DNA of 64,000 nucleotides from Zhengitettix transpicula (Eukaryota; Arthropoda; Insecta; Orthoptera; Tetrigidae). Shown piece by piece: positions 12,313 to 23,420 of the stretch. The number at the start of each line of letters is the position of its first letter. Positions within the stretch are counted from its first letter, which is position 1. The position numbers and the translations under genes are program-made. The notes below the pieces were generated by a model, which was not told the DNA's origin, did no database searches, and saw nothing but the letters and a program-made list of their open reading frames with translations. The stretch is from positions 91,194,947 to 91,258,946 of the forward strand of contig CM073590.1 of assembly GCA_037074705.1 (NCBI GenBank), in the 5' to 3' direction.

Positions 12313-13540
12313 TAGCTGAGAGTTTGGGGTTTCCCGGGAGTTTATTTAAAATAGCACGGAGAAAGAATTGATTCGACACTTGCTAAACATTTCATTTAAC
12401 CAGCATCAATAACGTCAGTGTTAAGAACATTTGACTATCTACGTCCAACTCCCCGGCGTTTAACTTCAAATAAACCAGGATTATAACTGACGGTACTTTA
12501 GCTACATAAAATATAAGTGTCTAAAAATTCACGCCGAATTAAAAGTGAAAAAAATCTTTCCAACTTAATAAAGTCTAAAAATACTGCCATTACATTAAAG
12601 AAGTAATACAAACATAACCTTTAACAACACAGAGGCAGAGGGTCGACACTACTCCGACTAACCTTTTTTCAACCGCGTCCATCTCCACTAAGAGGAACAT
12701 AAACCATCATGATTAATGCGAGAATTAAACTCTGTACTATAACGCCGAAATCAACGCTAATATCGGTCTTTTATACATTATTTTTTATGTAAACCCCTTC
12801 CACTACCACTCGTACAGTAAGGGTTCTTCTCTCCCTTATCTACTGGAGTTAAAATTAGACCTTAAAAATTCTAGAATGAGACTATCAAATTAAGCGACCT
12901 CGGAAACGTTTTATTCGACGCTAATAATGGCCGTTTAGGAATGTTTTTAAATCCCACCCCCTTCACCCCACCCCTTGAGGTGGTAGGTGTGTCTTAAACC
13001 CCTCATTCTTTGTTCCTGGATCCTAAGTAACATGTGTATATAATATACTTTGGTAAAAATTGGTCTATGTGTTTAATATGGTAAACGGAAATTTGTTTCA
13101 CTCCCTTTCACCCCCACTGCTAAGGGATGTATTACACCTTAACAAGTATGGTAAATGTCAAAATAAAATTCATTGACATCTATAATCCTAGATTTGACTC
13201 CAATCTCGGTTGCTTCGCGTTGTTTTTATTATAACGCTCTTCACCCCTCTTTTTTTGGTACTTGAAGAGGATAAAATCATACATTAAAAAAATCTGGATG
13301 TAAACTATTAATCACATTAACCCTGAAAAAATTTAATCGACGCGTATATCGGCCGTTTTTGCATGTTTTTAAATTTCACCTCCGTTAAACCCTTGCGTGT
13401 TTTATAATTCTTTGAAACCCAAACAGAAACCTTCACGGGGTGCCCACAATAACTCACCAAAGTTTCATCGCTACCAGATTAATGGTTTAGGAAAACACAG
13501 GGAACACGCAGAGAAATATTCATTTTTATATAGAGAGTGA
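12313..13540 (+). repeat. Repeat 'G' copy 5
   Basis: Starts ACTAGCTGAGAGTTTGGGG and ends AACACGCAGAGAAATATTCA followed by a TTTTTATATAGAGAG tail. It shares the GTTCCTGGATCCTAAGTAACATG and AAAATTGGTCTATGTG phrases with copy 1, and closely follows copy 1 through ACATTTCATTTAACCAGC near its start. Confidence 0.6.
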
Positions 13541-14395
13541 TGGTAGAGATTTTTATTTCACGGTACTAATAAACATTACCTTAATGTAACTCTCAACAAT
13601 CCTAGAAATATTCTTAAATCAGATAAATACTAGATTCAGCAGCAACTTGGAAAACTTCGCAACCAACAAGTCAGAGATATGAAATAACGTGGGTCGATGA
13701 GAAGGATAGTTTAGATGCAATAAAGCAATAAATTTTTGTTACTTGTAATCGTTGAAATTTATACGCAAAGTACGAGATAATGTAAAATACAGAATATTGA
13801 TTAAATTTAAATAGAAACCTCTATTCAAAGAAACTAAGAATAATCTTGTTCTTCATATAAAATTATCTTAATCAAATTAAGATTTAAATAACCGTTGAAG
13901 GACCCTTATATTTGTATCAACTAGATGAATTTTTTCTATACATTTTTAGTTTTCTATACATTATAACAACAAAATATCTTTGAGAAAATATCTGAATTAA
14001 CTAATTATTACGCTGAAATAATTCATTTTCAGAAATAACCACTTAACAGTTCGATTCATTGCCTGTCAGGAAACGAAATTTAAACTTACGAGAAGAATCA
14101 GATATGTGTGATTTTTATGTATTAAATCAGTTGATTATTTATATAATTCACAAAAGTAGTTTTTTTTATTTGTTGATTTAAAGTCGCGTCTACCTATAGG
14201 TTATTGTCGACCTTCTAAAAGTATTTAGAAAATTAGCTTACAGTAAGTTAGAAAGTTTCTAATTTTGAACAACGTTTCAAATAGCGGATGACTATTTAGC
14301 TTCGGAGACGAAATCAAGGAGGCTCTTGATTGCCGTGGTGAGTACACAGAAGTCTTCTGACTATTCGGCTTCAGTCCTCCTGCGTATTCCTTAAA
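13541..14395. other. AT-rich non-coding sequence
   Basis: No gene or shared repeat seen. ORFs are short and overlap on both strands. Confidence 0.4.
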
Positions 14396-14508
14396 TTTGG
14401 TCCCGGGGCCACCTTCCTCTGCCTTTCCGCATCCCCCTTTCAAATCCCTTTCTATGCTATTAAAGGGGAGTTGCCACCATGTGGATTACCCTCATGTACC
14501 CTGTTTTT
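14396..14508 (+). repeat. Repeat family X, 3'-end fragment (sense +)
   Basis: Only the last ~100 bp of X: CCGCATCCCCCTTTCAAATC, then GGGGAGTTGCCACCATGTGG and ATTACCCTCATGTA.CCTGTT. It faces the next copy tail to tail across a T-run (from 14504). Confidence 0.75.
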
Positions 14509-15020
14509 TTTGGGTGTAGACAGGCTATGTATAGGGTAATCCACATAGTGGCAACTCTCATCTTATAGCATAGGAAGGAATTTGAAAGGGGGGATGCGGA
14601 AGAGTAGAGGAGGGTAGCCAAGGGTTAACTAGGGCCCCCGAGCTATGTTTTAAGGATCCTACCCGGCATTCGCCTAAAAGTAATGCGGGGAAAACCCTAG
14701 AAAAACCTGCATCAGGTAGGTCGGGCATTGGGTACTTGTTCCACGCCCTTCCGATAGCGGGAGAGGAGTATGCTGTGGGGACGCAGCATTCTCTTCTCCG
14801 TACCTCAACCAGTTTAGGAGGCAGCTGGCCGACTATTCCAATGGGAATAGCGGACAACTCTTACCGTATGCCCAAGGTCTGTGACCCCGGAACAAACACC
14901 TCTCAGAACAGGCCGACGTGCCTCGGCTTGAGGGAAACTTAGTTCAAAAACGTAGAGGAAAAGGCATCATCAAAGGTAGCCCCTTCGTATCTCTCCTACA
15001 AGGTTCTCCCAGACAGTTCC
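14509..15020 (-). repeat. Repeat family X, long copy (sense -)
   Basis: Near-complete copy read on the minus strand. On the + strand it runs from TAGACAGGCTATGTATAGGG through GGATCCTACCCGGCATTCGCC, GGTAGGTCGGGCATTGGGTA and GGCAGCTGGCCGACTATTCC to CAAAGGTAGCCCCTTCG. It is much richer in G+C than its flanks. A T-run of 8-10 bases at its + strand start corresponds to an A-run at the element's own 3' end. The open frames across it (14558-14857 minus, 14736-14942 plus) also occur in other X copies but on both strands, so they do not argue for a protein. Confidence 0.75.
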
Positions 15021-15037
15021 ATTCCGTGACATGTTAA

Positions 15038-15341
15038 GCTAATTAGTCAGTACATAAATTTTTTTAAACTACGACTTTTATAATAGAATGAAATCAGTAT
15101 CACAACAGATCTCATGTAAATAAGCACTCGAGGTAAACGATAGTAAATAATGTATGTAAATCGAACTTAGTTTTAATTTAGGTTTATAATAGTCGAGTTG
15201 ACCTCGTGTGCTTATTTACATGAGATCTGTTGTGATACTGATTTCATTCTATTATAAAAGTCGTAGTTTAAAAAAATTTATGTACTGACTAATTAGCGAG
15301 GTCAACTCGACTATTATAAACCTAAATTAAAACTAAGTTCG
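15038..15341. repeat. Interleaved perfect inverted repeats (90 bp and 45 bp)
   Basis: Arm A 15038-15127 is the exact reverse complement of A' 15208-15297 (90 bp). Arm B 15162-15206 is the exact reverse complement of B' 15297-15341 (45 bp). The order is A-B-A'-B', so the two hairpins interleave and cannot both form in a simple nested fold. The block B+A' is therefore one inverted copy of A joined to B'. I know of no transposon family with this layout. It looks like a recent inverted duplication. Confidence 0.85.
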
Positions 15342-15344
15342 ATT

Positions 15345-16350
15345 ATTGTTGATCAACAAAGTCGATTTAAATTACTGACGTACACACCTACTTTATCGTG
15401 ACGGATGTTGAACCTGAAGGTTAATTGACTATAGAAAAATATAAGTCCTAAAATACATTTATTTTAAAGAAATAACAGATACATATACATCTTATTTATC
15501 AAATTGGATGTGCGTATTATGTTCGGGAAACAAATTTAAATACGTGAAACAATTTAAATACATTTTTTGGCATATGTTCCTTGCTTTCCGAAAACAAACA
15601 TTGTTTGGGTAAAACATTAATACAGCCTCTAGAGGTGTGACAGACGGGGGTGGAATTTATAAAAAATGCAATTAAATAATTTTGTGAGTCAATGTGATTG
15701 ATAGTGTCTCTCCCGACCGATAGTTATGTTGTTACATCCACGATTAAATGAGTCGCTGAGTTTAATTCTGACATTTAAGGTGCCGTTTATGTTCTTGTTC
15801 AGTCACTAGAATAATGAGTGGAAGTGGGTGAAACAAAGATCTGAGTACAATATGAAACGTGTGGAACAGTTGCTAACAAACTTGATAACGACGTTAATTA
15901 TTATTCAGGAACCAACGAAAGGGAGGTAAGACACCAGTAGCATCACTTGGCGTGGGTGTTGGGGTGGCATTTTAAATCATTCGGAAATGCCCCCTATTAG
16001 AATCAAATAAAAAGTTTCTGGGTTTTCTAAACTTGATAGAATCAATTTCGAAGTTTTTCGTGTGTAATTTCAACTCATAACTGCAAGGGATGAGAGATCG
16101 CGTAGGGTTGCATGTAGAATTGCTTTAAATAAAAATAATGCCTAAATATAGACATTAGTCTCAAATCCGGGGTTATAGAAATCGCTGAGTTTAATTCTGG
16201 CATTCACTTATGGGTTATGGTGTATTTGAGCGCCAACGTATAGTGGTGTGAAAGAAGTGGGTGAAATGTCGATTCATAAATATACAGTGTAACAAAAAAA
16301 TATTAATATTAAATCCGAATTTACGGAAGTTATTCAATTTAATTATCTAA
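15345..16350 (-). repeat. Repeat 'G', decayed inverted copy
   Basis: Contains family phrases on the reverse strand: AAATCCGGGGTTATAGAAATCGCTGAGTTTAATTCTG near 16164 and GTCGCTGAGTTTAATTCTGACATT near 15751, with tandem-like spacing. Ends are unclear and the copy is old. Confidence 0.45.
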
Positions 16351-17261
16351 GAAAACACTTTATCTTCAAAAATATCCTTTTTATTCAGTTTGTTATTTTC
16401 ATTCCAGAATATTTCAATCATAATAGTTATATTCATCTATATTCATTTTATAGATATAGTAATTATGTCCACAAACAAATCTTTAAGTAGTTGAGTACAT
16501 CACCTGAAATCAAACTTCAAAAATATTAAAAAGTTATTTTATGTCCATAGCCAGCAACTGCTGTACATCTATTGAGACCACGAACACATAGCACTGTGAC
16601 GTATCACACTACTCTAGTTATTTTGTTACTATTTATATTATTTATTTACATTTTACTTAATTACTCAATTATCAACACAAATTATTTTAACATACTATAT
16701 TTTAAAATATGAAAAATTACACATATACAAGATTAAATTTTAATAATCCTAACTACATTCTTTTATGTCCTGATTTTCATTAATTATAAAAATTTTGGTA
16801 TTTCAAAAATTGACATATACAATGAATTCCCACACGTTTCATTCATTACAAAAGAAGGTAACAGTAATTATTAATTTTATTTACAAATTTATTAAATTTA
16901 ACCAAATAATTTTAGACCAAATAAAACAGATTTGGTTATAAAATTAAACACTTTTAGTAAAACAAACATTAGTCTTTGGAGACATAATATAAAATAAGAC
17001 CTTAAATAATTGTTGGCTGAATTTGTGAAAAGTACAAAACATTTTTTAAACTCAAAATTAGAAGTTATGATTTAACCCTCTACGATTTATTGTTGTCAGT
17101 TTTCTACTGGAGTCATTTAGAAACTGATAAAGTGACTAACTATTAAAAAGCTGTTTAACGTTTCTCTACGCCTTATTAATAGTTATTCTGAATGCAAATT
17201 TAATGAAGAACCTACTTCACTTTCATGTGTAAGGCATCTTTAAATTAATTTAATTCTTCCT
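16351..17261. other. Very AT-rich non-coding sequence
   Basis: No gene, TIR or shared repeat recognised. Confidence 0.4.
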
Positions 17262-17512
17262 CTTCCGATATCGGAAGGGCGTGGGACAAGTACCCAATGC
17301 CCGACCTACCTGATAAAGGGTTTTCTACGGTTTGTCCTGCATTACTTTTAGACGAATACCGGATAGGATCCTTGAACTATAGCCCGGGGCCCTAGTTAAC
17401 CCTTGGCTACCTTATTCTACCCTTCCGCATCCCACCTTTCAAATCCCTTCCTATGCTATTAAAGGGGAGTTGCCACCATGTGGATTACCCTCATGTAGCC
17501 TGTTACCTAAAA
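17262..17512 (+). repeat. Repeat family X, 5'-truncated copy (sense +)
   Basis: Starts within the family at CTTCCGATATCGGAAGGGCG and runs to its 3' end, CATGTAGCCTGTTACCTAAAAAAA. The A-run at the end and the truncated start fit retroposition. A LINE fragment follows immediately. Confidence 0.75.
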
Positions 17513-18000
17513 AAACTATCTTGTTATTCTAAGTTGTTTATATACACATCCACCCTACTGTATTTATATTTATCTTTAGTAAGGTCAATATTAAAATATG
17601 ACTCATTAATCTGTAATCCTGTTTACAAGTCACAAATTCAAAAACTAGAGAAAATTCAGAAGAAGTTCGTAAGGTTTCTCTATTACTTCGAAAATACGCG
17701 ATATGCCTTCGACAGGCCGATCGACGAGCCACTAGAAAAACTTTCAACCAGACGTGAGCGAGGGTCAATCTTTTTCCTCTACAAGCTCTGTAAAAATGTT
17801 AAAAATGATGATAATACATTGCTATCCTATGGCAATTTTCATGTACCATCGTTTACCAACAGATACAATCATTTACTTTATAGCACTAATATTAAATCAA
17901 TATACGCCTCAAAGGCTCCAATGCACAGAATGACTTCCCTATACGATCAATTACCACCTCAAATTGATTTATTCCATTTTAATTTAAATGGTTTATAAAT
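17513..18000 (+). pseudogene. Non-LTR retrotransposon RT, C-terminal fragment
   Basis: About 160 codons of open frame ending in TAA at 17998. The residues YLSLVRSILKYDSLICNP, then QKLEKIQKKFVRFLYY, then DQLPPQID match the C-terminal thumb and tail of jockey/CR1-type LINE reverse transcriptases (pattern LYxSLVRSxLEYxSxxWxP...IExIQxKFLRxL). The catalytic FADD region is absent, so this is a 5'-truncated copy. The frame is unbroken over its length, so the insertion is fairly young. It lies between an X copy and an LTR-like element. Confidence 0.75.
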
Positions 18001-18025
18001 GGAATTACAAGTATTAGTTATATAT

Positions 18026-19115
18026 TGTAATAAACACCTTAATAGGGTTCATTAAATGAATTAATTAACACAAAAAAAATTAATTAAAATTTGAGTGATA
18101 GTTAGTCACACGTTGAAGGCGTCAAATATATAATTATTAAAAAGGTGGTCTGAAATCATTGAAATAATTAACAAAATTAGTTTAAGATTTAAATTTTAAA
18201 AAAATTATTATTGTTGATAAATTTACATTGTATAAGATCTATTTTGCACGCCGAATTTCATCCAGTTAACAACAAATACTTTAATTTTTCATTTATTAAT
18301 TCGTGGCATTTTATGAAAATTCAGTTCTTATATCATTACAATCAAATACGTCGAATCTCTATATCTCAGGGTCATAACTGGGTTTGATAATAAGAACACT
18401 CCAATTAAAACATTAACAATTCAATTCATTGAAGTTAAAGGAATACAAAATTAAAATACTAGAAACAAAAGAAAACGAATGAAAAGAAAAACAGGAACGA
18501 AATCTTTGTAGACCCATTAATTATCGTTTACAATTATTAATAATTGTCTTGTACTCACGGCAGTACTTCTGGTACCAGTTTGGATTCTTCTTGCTTGAAT
18601 TTAACACTCACTAAAACAGGCCATTCATTACTCACTGATTCTACACTTTAGAAATTGAAAACATGTGGTTGTTGCCCTCTCGTGTCTCTGCTATCTGGGA
18701 ATCTGGATTACTCCATCCTCAGCCGGTTGCCGGATGTAGATTTCCTCAAAGTCTCTCGATCCGACAATTAGTTCAATTTGGGCAGCAAAAACTTCTGCTG
18801 CGTTTTTATGTGTCTCTCCGCCAAACTGCTTACTCGCGTTTTATATAAACTATCATATCTCGCCGTTGGACCTTCTGGATAACACTATTCATGCTTTTAT
18901 GTTAGCAAATTTTACTGTGTTATTACTTTATGTGGACAGTTCTGTCTCGTATCTCCGTGCAGACAGACTGTTCTCCAAGCGCGCGGTTTTTCAGTTTTCA
19001 TTGTTAAACAAAGGAAAAACCCGTCTTAATTGTAGCCTTTATGCATTCGTACCGCTAACAATTTAATTATTAAAAACAATTAATAGCCTGTTTAATTGGT
19101 ATTACAATATATATT
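18026..19115 (-). mobile_element. LTR-like element 'L' copy 1 (~1.1 kb)
   Basis: Ends are TATATTGTAATAAACACC on the left and GGTATTACAATATATA on the right, that is TG...CA-type ends within a short palindromic terminus. The core phrase CTCAGGGTCATAACTGGGTTTGATAA is shared with elements at 25846, 39147 and 60985. Further shared phrases are ATTATCGTTTACAA and CTGGTACCAG. Read on the minus strand it has a TATATAAAACGCG box about 265 bp from its start and an AATAAA-type signal near its far end, which fits a solo LTR. A TIR transposon is the alternative. No protein. Confidence 0.5.
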
Positions 19116-20523
19116 TTTTCATGGTATTGAATATGTAAATAAGTATATGAAAATGTAAAATTTGTATGGTAACGACATAATTGGACATACGTCTGTGTAG
19201 TACCTACAAATAGATAAATAAATATCTAGTATAAAAGAATTTGTTCATTTAGCTGCTAAATCACGTATCTTTGACCAAGACGTGATTTGAATTTTTTCAA
19301 AAATCTATTTAAGGATTAACACAAAGAAGAAGTTTTAATATTATGGAACTCGACTGTTATAATTCACGCAAACGGCAGTCAGAGCTACAATACTCGTAAG
19401 TCTCCATATTATACCCGTAAAAATCTTGTCATTGATCGCTTATTTTGGCACACGGAGTAGTTGTATTTTTGAAGCAATGGACATTGTTGCAAATTATCTT
19501 GATGAAATCTCAATTTGCCCGACGCAAGCGTCGTTTAGCCACTGATAGACAATCAAGTATTCGCAAACGACCGTAAAGTGTTTGCCGTACTCCGAAAGCT
19601 GAGATGACGGCCTATGCAATTACAATCACCATAGAAACATCATCCCAAATAAATAATGTTGTCAATTGTAAATCTTCAGCCTCCTTTCAATTTCCTCCGA
19701 TACGTGAGAATTGGAACTGACAATCGGAAGATTGTGTGCGCTGTTTTACCTTGCTGAAATTCTCACAAAAACTCTGTCTACGTTGTAAAATTTTGGTCGT
19801 CGTGTTATATGGGAATGCCTTTCTGGTTCTTCTAAGTATGGCTATGGAAGAACAACATTGGCAGTTTTATTCCATGACTTTTAACCCTTCCTTTGCGATA
19901 TTTTTGTGTTCATCATTTTATTGAATATATTATAACCACGTTTCACCGTTCGTACGTTATTTCATTTCTTTTGCAACTCTGTCAAAGTTCCGTGTGTTAA
20001 CGCATTAACTGTATTCAAGTCTTCCAAACTTTTGAGTCCTTTAATCCGAATAATATATAATAATAATAATTAGTCCCTATCTTTGTTGCTATTGGTGTTC
20101 ATCAAACTGAACTCCTTGTGAATAATGTTTTTCGATTCCATTTGTCTCTACACCATGCAAAATATCGTTGAACTTACTGACGTACATTATTTTGGCTTTC
20201 CTGTTTACGTGTTAATGATCTTATTTGGTCTAATTTGGTCTGTTTCTCAAGTTTTGTTCAGTTTATTACATGTTACGTTTTCCTGTATTTCTTAAGTTGA
20301 ATTCACATGTACAAATGTACAACCAGAATTTTTTCACACGTACTTGTAGGAGTTATAAAAAATATGAGGGTAATAATTTCAAAATTTTTGAGTGATTTAT
20401 ACTTATTAAATAGAAAGACATTGCCCCTGTTTTTGCGAATTAAACAATTTCCAGACTGATAAGGAATTCAGAAATCTCATTAACGAAGATAATATTCCGT
20501 ATACAGCACTGTTTTCTTGATTC
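19116..20523. other. Non-coding sequence, no gene seen
   Basis: Mixed composition with a GC-richer patch near 19450-19620. No ORF has recognisable similarity. Confidence 0.4.
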
Positions 20524-20622
20524 ATTTTTTTAGGTAACAGGCTACATGAGGGTAATCCACAAGGTGGCAACTTCCCTTTAATAGCATAGGAAGGGATTTG
20601 AAAGAGGGATGTGGAAGGTAGT
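20524..20622 (-). repeat. Repeat family X, short 3' fragment (sense -)
   Basis: Only ~90 bp of X. The + strand reads TTTTTTTAGGTAACAGGCTA, then GGGTAATCCAC and GCATAGGAAGGGATTTGAAA, and stops at GGAAGG. A T-run directly precedes it, again an A-tail on the element's own strand. It is the most severely truncated copy here. Confidence 0.75.
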
Positions 20623-21836
20623 ATACTCAACATTTGATATGTGATTACAACTACTATTCGAGTAGGAGTTATTAGAAACCTAATAATGCTATAACAGTTA
20701 ATGTGGGCATGTAAGTAGCTAATATTTATTTCCAAGTGTAAACTTTATTTCTTCCCCAAATATGGATAAATCATAAAAATCAATCAAAATAAGGTATAAG
20801 TAAAATACATTGAATTAATTCTTGTTCTTTGTTTGTGTAATTCTGACTATTTGAAGAAGCGGTTGCAGCCAAACTAATTTGTAGCAATATTAAGGGTTTA
20901 CTTTACCATCTTATAACATTAAGTACATACTTAATATAATATAATATAAAATCTTGGTTTGAATAAATATTTAAAATTTATGTCGAAATAATTCCTAGAT
21001 TTTGTTATGATAATACGTTTTATTAATATTCACAGTCCTTTTGGAGTAAAAAGTAGATTGTGTAAAATACTATATTTTGAGCATAATATGCACAGGTGTG
21101 GAAATAAATTTGATTTTTTGGTTATCATATATAATGTATTAACGCAACAGTATCATAATGAACAAACTTTTTGATTATATGTAGTGAAATTTAACTGCTG
21201 ATTATTTAATATATAAATTTAGCATATTGTTCTGTCTTATGGTGTGGACATTTTTAATGTTGAATTTAAAATGCTCAGAGAAACATCTCGAGAATGAGAC
21301 TCGAGGGGGACAACGAAAACGGGCACACCAAAAGTAGCAGGGAGTTGTTACGTCCTCGTCGTTGTTCCAAGATTAATCTAAGATAAAAGTTTTAATTTAG
21401 CTAGAATTTTTAATTGTCTACATTCGCGTATCGGAGAAGGATTTGAATAAAGAAAGTTATGTTGTTTATCGTTAATTTAATCTGAATAAAATAAAAAACA
21501 GGTAAATTTTGCATTTTTCAAAGTTTGATGAATACAGCGCCATCTAACGCGTATTGAAAGGAATGATCCAATAAAGCTGACTATCTCAATCTTGAATAAT
21601 AAACTGGTGTGTTCATTTCAGATTTTAAAGTTGCACGTCGAAAAAATGAAAATAATAATTTATTATATGAAAAAATTTTTGTTTATACGATTCGTGTTTC
21701 TGAAGATATTTTTATCTGTCATGTTAAAATAAACACCACATATAATAGATAAAATTTGAAGCTATGTATGGATATAACTGTAATGCCTTACATATGTTAC
21801 TTAAATATATATTATCTGCAATAATTTATTTTGCAG
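20623..21836. other. Non-coding sequence upstream of the Side-like exon
   Basis: AT-rich. Just before the exon, TTTATTTTGCAG at 21825-21836 is a good splice acceptor. An in-frame open stretch upstream of the acceptor begins at ATG 21764, with a second ATG at 21794, and could instead encode a signal peptide. Confidence 0.4.
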
Positions 21837-21969
21837 TACCATTGCTTCAAGTGGAGGTTTTGGAGGGCTCAGAAGCACATTTGCCTTGTGACGTTTCCAG
21901 TAGTACGAAGAATGATTCAGCTTCATTGGTGCTTTGGTACAGACAGGATATGGGAACACCCGTGTACAG
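21837..21969 (+). CDS. Sidestep-family receptor, first Ig domain, 5' exon
   Basis: Encodes the front half of a V-type Ig domain: PLLQVEVLEGSEAHLPCDVS, then SASLVLWYRQDMGTPVY. The B-strand Cys (LPCDVS) and the C-strand Trp (LVLWYRQ) are present. The LPCD...LVLWYR...TPVYS pattern is that of insect Sidestep proteins, membrane Ig receptors that bind Beaten-path ligands in axon guidance and synapse matching. The acceptor is TTTTGCAG/TA (phase 1) and the donor is CAG/GTACAA after the second base of a codon (phase 2). The next exon, 48865, supplies the third base. The paralogue (side, side-II to side-VIII) cannot be told. An alternative start at ATG 21764 or 21794 would make this a first exon. Confidence 0.85.
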
Positions 21970-22129
21970 GTACAAAAAATTTCATTATATACGTACATTA
22001 AGTCTCACATTCCCCAGAATTTATTTGTTCCACTACAGTGTTTCTACCATGTCCAAATATACCCATGCTAGCTGCAGGCAGTACAATAAATAATCATTAG
22101 ATTTCACACGTCATTTTAAGGCTGAGAAA

Positions 22130-22720
22130 CATTGTAACGTTTTCGCTCGTCGATATAGATCGGTGGGGAGCCGTTGAAAGAAAAACAAAGGAAACCGAAC
22201 AACTACTCGTCACTGTTCATCCTGGCCATTGATCAATTTGCGTTGAATGCTGAAAATGAGTGGAGATCTAGCAGCGATCTCGAAGCTCTAAAGGATTATT
22301 TGACGAAACTGTTTGGGGATGGATTCGCCTGGGGCTTACCAGGGAGAAATCGGAAGCTTAGTGGTTTTACAAATGAAGATGCAGACGTCAAAGATAAACA
22401 GTTGCACACTTTTCAGTTCAATATATATTAACTGTAAATATTTTGGATTGGAGAAAATGGAAAGGAAGACTGTTATGAGATGGAGCCCCAGCAGGAGACA
22501 TGCCGCTTCAGTAGCCAACATACGCGCCTTGGATTAAAACAATTGCGCGATGCCCTACTTCTACAAAGTAAGTTGACAAAGGAATGTGTGCGTTGCAGAT
22601 TTCACGCACTGGCGTAAACTGTATTGAGGATAAAGCGCATGATGCTCCCGTTCTACGCGTTAGCAAACAAAGAAAGGAGGATACCGTTACAGCATTAAAA
22701 ACATTAAGTGTCTTCAGTTA
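22130..22720 (+). other. Unrecognised coding-like stretch
   Basis: Moderately GC-rich against its flanks. One frame reads LKDYLTKLFGDGFAWGLPGR (about 2292-2351 bases into the 20-kb block, i.e. near 22292-22351) and another, near 22468-22555, carries MEPQQETCRFSSQHTR. These could be pieces of a decayed mobile-element ORF or of an old exon. I recognise no family and see no clean splice signals, so I do not call a gene. Confidence 0.25.
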
Positions 22721-22849
22721 AATATATTATTTGTAACATTGTTTCAAATTGTATCAGTTTTCCAAATTTTAGATATAAAATTGTCATAATTGTAGCACAG
22801 AAGAACCAACCTCAAATTAATTCAATATTAATTTTTAATATTTGGATAA

Positions 22850-23420
22850 GAAATGAGTAGTGGAAATTACGGCCATTAAATTTGGGGCAGAGGTGACTGG
22901 GTGTCGAGGACAAACCGAGCCTTCAGAAAATGACGGCGAATTATGGGAGAATCCTACCTCAGAAGTATTGATTGACCTGACCAAAACCCCGAAGTTCAAC
23001 CATACCAAATGGCGAGAGTAAGCCCGCGAATGTGTCAATTCGACGCAGATTGGCTGAAATCAAACACGAGAATAGATTTCCACTCTCTGGTGGGGAACGA
23101 ACAGAGTCGGGCTGGAAGGTGGACAAGCGAGGAAAAAGGTTCGGCCGACGGAAGAAAAAGCTGTCTAGAGTTGCTAAGAATTGTTACACCGACGAGAAAG
23201 TGCAAAGGAGGAATCTTGCAGAAATTCCTGTGAAGATTTTCCGATTAGTCGGGGGAAACCAACTACCAAATATGAGCAGGTGTGTTTCTGTCTGCGTCGC
23301 ATATAATTGCGATTTTGCCGCACGTATATGCCCTCACATACGCCCCCTCCCCTTTATTTGCTTATTTTCAAAGTCTCGTAAAATCGTCCTGATATTTGCA
23401 TGTATAACGTATTAGAAATT
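22850..23420 (+). other. Unrecognised GC-richer stretch with overlapping ORFs
   Basis: Two overlapping + frames (23009-23233 and 23032-23415) stay open across a purine-rich block with many Lys/Arg codons (for example KRGKRFGRRKKKLSRVAKNC). No domain is recognised. A weak donor-like AG/GTGTGT occurs near 23280. It may be a decayed mobile-element ORF or chance. Confidence 0.2.

Noticed and set aside
14558..14857. 99-codon minus-strand ORF, with similar ORFs in other repeat copies (30396-30650, 31502-31723, 35148-35507)
   Set aside because: All are translations of repeat X. Equally open frames occur on the opposite strand, and copies carry frame-breaking indels, so protein selection is not supported.
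18663..19066. Two ~60-codon + strand ORFs considered as a leader exon for the Side-like gene
   Set aside because: They lie inside LTR-like copy 1, whose other copies are not open in this frame.
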